DNA of 64,000 bases from contig NZ_STGM01000003.1 of NCBI RefSeq assembly GCF_004854025.1, forward strand, positions 1-64,000. Direction: 5' to 3'. The position numbers were made by a program, and so were the translations under genes. The DNA comes from Microbacterium hydrothermale (GTDB lineage Bacteria; Actinomycetota; Actinomycetes; Actinomycetales; Microbacteriaceae). Below, piece after piece: positions 61,298-64,000 of the stretch. Position 1 is the first letter of the stretch. Every line of letters begins with the position of its first letter. The notes beneath the pieces were generated by a model. It saw only the letters and a list, made by a program, of their open reading frames with translations. It did no database searches and was not told the origin of the DNA.

Positions 61298-62467
61298 GTG
61301 AAGACCCCCGCCCGCTTCCCGCTGCTGGTGGCGACCGCCGCGCTGGCCCTGGCCGGCTGCGCACCGGCCGCCGACGCGCCCGCTACCCCCTCGGCATCCC
61401 CCACCCCCACACCCACCTCCACGCCGACGCCCACCCCCACTCCCACGCTCGACCCGCTCGCGGGGATGAGCCTCGAAGACAAGGTCGGGCAACTGTTCAT
61501 GGTGGGCACCTCCGTCGAGGGGGCGAACCCCACGACGCTCGCGGCGGTGCAGAACGACCACATCGGCGGGATCTTCCTGCACGGGCGATCGGATGCCGGA
61601 ACCGACGCGATCACGCAGCTCGTGAGCGGGTTCACCTCGACCGTGCCCGCCGGTCGGCCCCCGCTGTGGGTCGCGACCGACCAGGAGGGCGGCACCGTGC
61701 AGGTGCTGTCGGGCCCCGGGTTCGACGGCATCCCCTCCGCGCTCGATCAGGCACGGTCCGACGACGCCGCTCTCCGCGCGAGCGCGGGAGCCTGGGGCGC
61801 CCAGCTCGCCGCGGCCGGGGTGGACATGAACCTCGCGCCCGTGGCCGACATCGTCACGAGCGCCGAGTTCGCGGCATCCAATCCCCCGATCGGCGAACTG
61901 GCGCGCGAGTACGGCTATGACGAGGCGACCGTCGCCGCGAAGTCGGGCGCCTTCGCCGCGGGGATGCGCGACGGCGGCGTGCTGCCGACCCTCAAGCACT
62001 TCCCGGGGCTGGGGCACGTCGACGACAACACCGACTACTCCACCGGCGTGACCGACCAGACGGTCACCGCCGACGGGCCCGATGTGGGCGTGTACTCCGC
62101 GGTGCTGCCGCAGGGAGACGCGGTGGTCATGCTCTCGACGGCGATCTACGCGCAGATCGACCCCTCGGCGCCGGCCGCCTTCTCGCCCGCGGTGGTGGGC
62201 GTGCTGCGCGACCGCGTCGGTTTCGACGGGGTGGTCACGGTCGACGACCTCTCCGCCGCGCGCCAGGTGCAGCCCTGGTCGCCCGCCGATCGCGCGACCC
62301 TCGCGATCGACGCCGGCGTCGATCTTCTGCTCGTCTCGGCCGACCCCTCGGTGTATCCCGAGATGCAGCAGGCGGTGCTCTCGCGCGCTCGGACCGATCC
62401 GGCCTTCGCCGCCAAGGTGGATGCCGCAGCCCGCCGGATCCTCGACCAGAAGGCCTCGATGCCCTGA
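61298..62467 (+). CDS. GH3-family lipoprotein, NagZ-like
   Basis: This 389-residue lipoprotein (lipobox ALAGC) has a Pro-Thr-rich linker, then a single GH3 barrel: LEDKVGQLFMVGTS, WVATDQEGGTVQ, LAPVADIV and LKHFPGLGHV. The nucleophile Asp is in GVVTVDDLSA. The His of the usual NagZ catalytic loop (KHFPGHG...DSH) is not present; here it reads DDNTDYSTG. beta-N-acetylhexosaminidase is the nearest assignment, with specificity doubtful. GTG 61298 gives a compact signal peptide; ATG 61280 is an alternative. Confidence 0.85.
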   Translation: MKTPARFPLLVATAALALAGCAPAADAPATPSASPTPTPTSTPTPTPTPTLDPLAGMSLEDKVGQLFMVGTSVEGANPTTLAAVQNDHIGGIFLHGRSDAGTDAITQLVSGFTSTVPAGRPPLWVATDQEGGTVQVLSGPGFDGIPSALDQARSDDAALRASAGAWGAQLAAAGVDMNLAPVADIVTSAEFAASNPPIGELAREYGYDEATVAAKSGAFAAGMRDGGVLPTLKHFPGLGHVDDNTDYSTGVTDQTVTADGPDVGVYSAVLPQGDAVVMLSTAIYAQIDPSAPAAFSPAVVGVLRDRVGFDGVVTVDDLSAARQVQPWSPADRATLAIDAGVDLLLVSADPSVYPEMQQAVLSRARTDPAFAAKVDAAARRILDQKASMP

Positions 62468-62477
62468 GCCCTCGCGC

Positions 62478-62533
62478 GAGTCGCCAGCATTCGTCGCCTC
62501 CGACACCGGCGAAGCGACAGATCCTGGCGACTC
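62478..62533. repeat. Second member of the GAGTCGCCA palindromic repeat
   Basis: Left arm GAGTCGCCAGCATTCGTCGC (62478-62497) and right arm GCGACAGATCCTGGCGACTC (62514-62533) pair at 17 of 20 positions. They match the arms at 38810-38865 at 16-18 of 20. It fills the gap between the GH3 gene and hrpA. Confidence 0.8.
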
Positions 62534-62564
62534 ATGCCGGCCGCGGACGATACGCTGGAAGGCT

Positions 62565-64000
62565 GTGTCTGTCGAACCCGTCATCGTCTACCCGCCCGAG
62601 CTGCCCGTCAGCGCGGCGCGGGACGAGATCGCGCGCGCGATCCGCGACCACCAGGTCGTGATCGTCGCCGGCGCGACCGGCTCGGGAAAGACGACGCAGC
62701 TGCCCAAGATCTGCCTCGAGCTCGGCCGCACCTCGATCGCGCACACCCAGCCCCGCCGCATCGCCGCGCGCACGATCGCCGAGCGCATCGCCGACGAGAT
62801 GCAGGTGCCGCTCGGCTCGACCGTCGGCTACAAGGTGCGCTTCACCGACAAGGTCTCGGCCGACACGCGCGTGGCGCTGGTGACCGACGGCATCCTGCTC
62901 AACGAGATCCACCGCGACCGGCTGCTCCGCCGCTACGACACGATCATCGTCGACGAGGCGCACGAGCGCTCGCTCAACATCGACTTCCTGCTGGGGTATC
63001 TGCGGCGCATCCTGCCGAAGCGCCCCGACCTCAAGGTCATCGTCACCTCGGCGACGATCGACCCCGAGAGCTTCGCGCGGCACTTCGCCGCCGCCCCCGC
63101 AGAGCCCGGTGGCGAGCCGACGCCCGCGCCGGTGATCGAGGTGTCGGGGCGGACGTACCCGGTCGAGATCCGGTACCGCCCGCTGGACGGCGCGGAGGAC
63201 GCGGGCGGCGCGGGCGAAACTCCTGAGATTCGGGATGCCGACGACCCGGCCGTCCCGTCATCGCGCGGTCGCACGGGGCCGGGGCCTCAGAAAGTCAGGA
63301 GTTCTGCACGCGCCGCCGCCAAGACCGGGGGCCCTGGCGACGACGCCGACGAGGTCGGAGCCGTCGTGGCGGCCCTGCGGGAGCTCGACCGGGAGCCCGC
63401 GGGTGACGTGCTCGTCTTCTTCCCGGGCGAGGCCGAGATCCGCGACGCGGCGGATGCCATCCGCGGGGCGTACCAGAAGGACGCCGCCCCCACCGAGGTC
63501 CTGCCGCTGTACGGCCGCCTCTCCGCCGCGGAGCAGCACCGCGTCTTCGAGCGCTCCACCGTCGCGGGCGTGCGCCGCCGCGTCATCCTGGCCACCAACG
63601 TCGCCGAGACGAGCCTCACCGTCCCCGGCATCCGCTACGTCGTCGACACCGGCACCGCGCGCATCTCGCGGTACAGCAACCGCTCGAAGATCCAGCGCCT
63701 GCCGATCGAGGCCGTGTCGCAGGCGTCGGCGCAGCAGCGATCCGGCCGCGCCGGCCGCACCTCGCCCGGTGTCGCGATCCGCCTCTACTCCGAAGACGAC
63801 TTCACCCGGCGCCCCGAGTACACCGAGCCCGAGATCCTGCGCACGTCGCTGGCATCCGTCATCCTGCAGATGCTCTCGCTCGGGTTCGGCGACATCCAGG
63901 CGTTCCCCTTCCTCACCCCGCCCGATTCGCGCGGCGTGAAGGCGGCGTTCGACCTGCTCGTGGAGCTCGGCGCGGTGAAGCTGCCCGCGCCCGGGTCGCG
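62565..64000 (+). CDS. hrpA: ATP-dependent RNA helicase HrpA, 5' part
   Basis: About 478 codons of a DEAH helicase are visible; the gene runs off the window with no stop. Motifs: Walker A VAGATGSGKTTQLPK, TQPRRIAART, VTDGILLNEI, the DEAH box VDEAHERSLN, VTSATID, LATNVAETSLTVPG and QRSGRAGRTSPG. Between VEIRYRPLDG and GDVLVFFPGE there is an unusual Ala/Pro/Gly-rich insert of about 60 residues (DNA about 63190-63370) that contains an inverted repeat. The start is taken as GTG 62565; no well-spaced ribosome site is visible. Confidence 0.9.
   Translation, partial: MSVEPVIVYPPELPVSAARDEIARAIRDHQVVIVAGATGSGKTTQLPKICLELGRTSIAHTQPRRIAARTIAERIADEMQVPLGSTVGYKVRFTDKVSADTRVALVTDGILLNEIHRDRLLRRYDTIIVDEAHERSLNIDFLLGYLRRILPKRPDLKVIVTSATIDPESFARHFAAAPAEPGGEPTPAPVIEVSGRTYPVEIRYRPLDGAEDAGGAGETPEIRDADDPAVPSSRGRTGPGPQKVRSSARAAAKTGGPGDDADEVGAVVAALRELDREPAGDVLVFFPGEAEIRDAADAIRGAYQKDAAPTEVLPLYGRLSAAEQHRVFERSTVAGVRRRVILATNVAETSLTVPGIRYVVDTGTARISRYSNRSKIQRLPIEAVSQASAQQRSGRAGRTSPGVAIRLYSEDDFTRRPEYTEPEILRTSLASVILQMLSLGFGDIQAFPFLTPPDSRGVKAAFDLLVELGAVKLPAPGS

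Overview
The window is chromosomal DNA of a high-GC actinobacterium, most likely Microbacterium or a close relative in the Microbacteriaceae. The GC content looks close to 70%, almost all third codon positions are G or C, Asp is almost always GAC, GTG starts are common, and many genes look leaderless. The gene set (OpuB-type ABC system, galactan locus with a LAETG-anchored GH53, FCD-type GntR, actinobacterial mfd/rplY/prs/glmU/ispE/rsmA/tatD/metG order) fits. No phage, insertion sequence, CRISPR array or biosynthetic cluster was seen.

A backbone of housekeeping genes runs on the minus strand in an order known from other actinobacteria: rsmI, metG, tatD, rsmA, ispE, ABC-F ATPase, tRNA-Gln(UUG), glmU, prs, then rplY, pth, mfd. 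Accessory cassettes interrupt it.

Between prs and rplY (about 6.2-25 kb) lie: a 41-residue membrane peptide gene; an IclR-controlled hydroxyacid locus (FAH-family hydrolase, MHS-type transporter, IclR regulator, D-2-hydroxyacid dehydrogenase, divergent beta-hydroxyacid dehydrogenase) with a shared operator motif; a complete idonate/gluconate locus (Zn-dehydrogenase, gluconate 5-dehydrogenase-like SDR, GntP permease, GntR regulator, gluconokinase, 6-phosphogluconate dehydrogenase) that would deliver ribulose 5-phosphate; a VanZ-like protein coupled to an OmpR/histidine-kinase pair; an S41 lipoprotein; and a flavin redox module (FMN-binding lipoprotein, ApbE, RnfD/NqrB-FNR fusion).

Between glmU and ispE are a MarR regulator with a four-helix membrane protein, the ABC-F gene, an OpuB-type compatible-solute importer and a DUF427 protein. 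Between ispE and rsmA are a Stealth glycan phosphotransferase and a cAMP-phosphodiesterase-like metallophosphatase. A sugar porter sits between rsmA and tatD. Between metG and rsmI (44.2-53.8 kb) is a galactan-use locus: LacI regulator (frameshifted in this sequence), GH42 beta-galactosidase, MalE/F/G-type importer and cell-wall-anchored GH53 endo-galactanase.

The last 10 kb holds protein O-mannosyltransferase, a small AAA ATPase, a YyaL-type thioredoxin-domain protein, an aldo/keto reductase, an LCP-family ligase, a GH3 lipoprotein and the 5' part of hrpA.

The most notable structure outside genes is: repeated leaderless promoters (TAnnnT, 6-7 bp, start codon), two divergent -10 boxes that overlap in a 23-bp gap, a tRNA-Gln whose 3' end lies 1 nt from the glmU ATG, several dispersed or tandem repeat families, and strong over-representation of the heptamer GGATGCC/GGCATCC.
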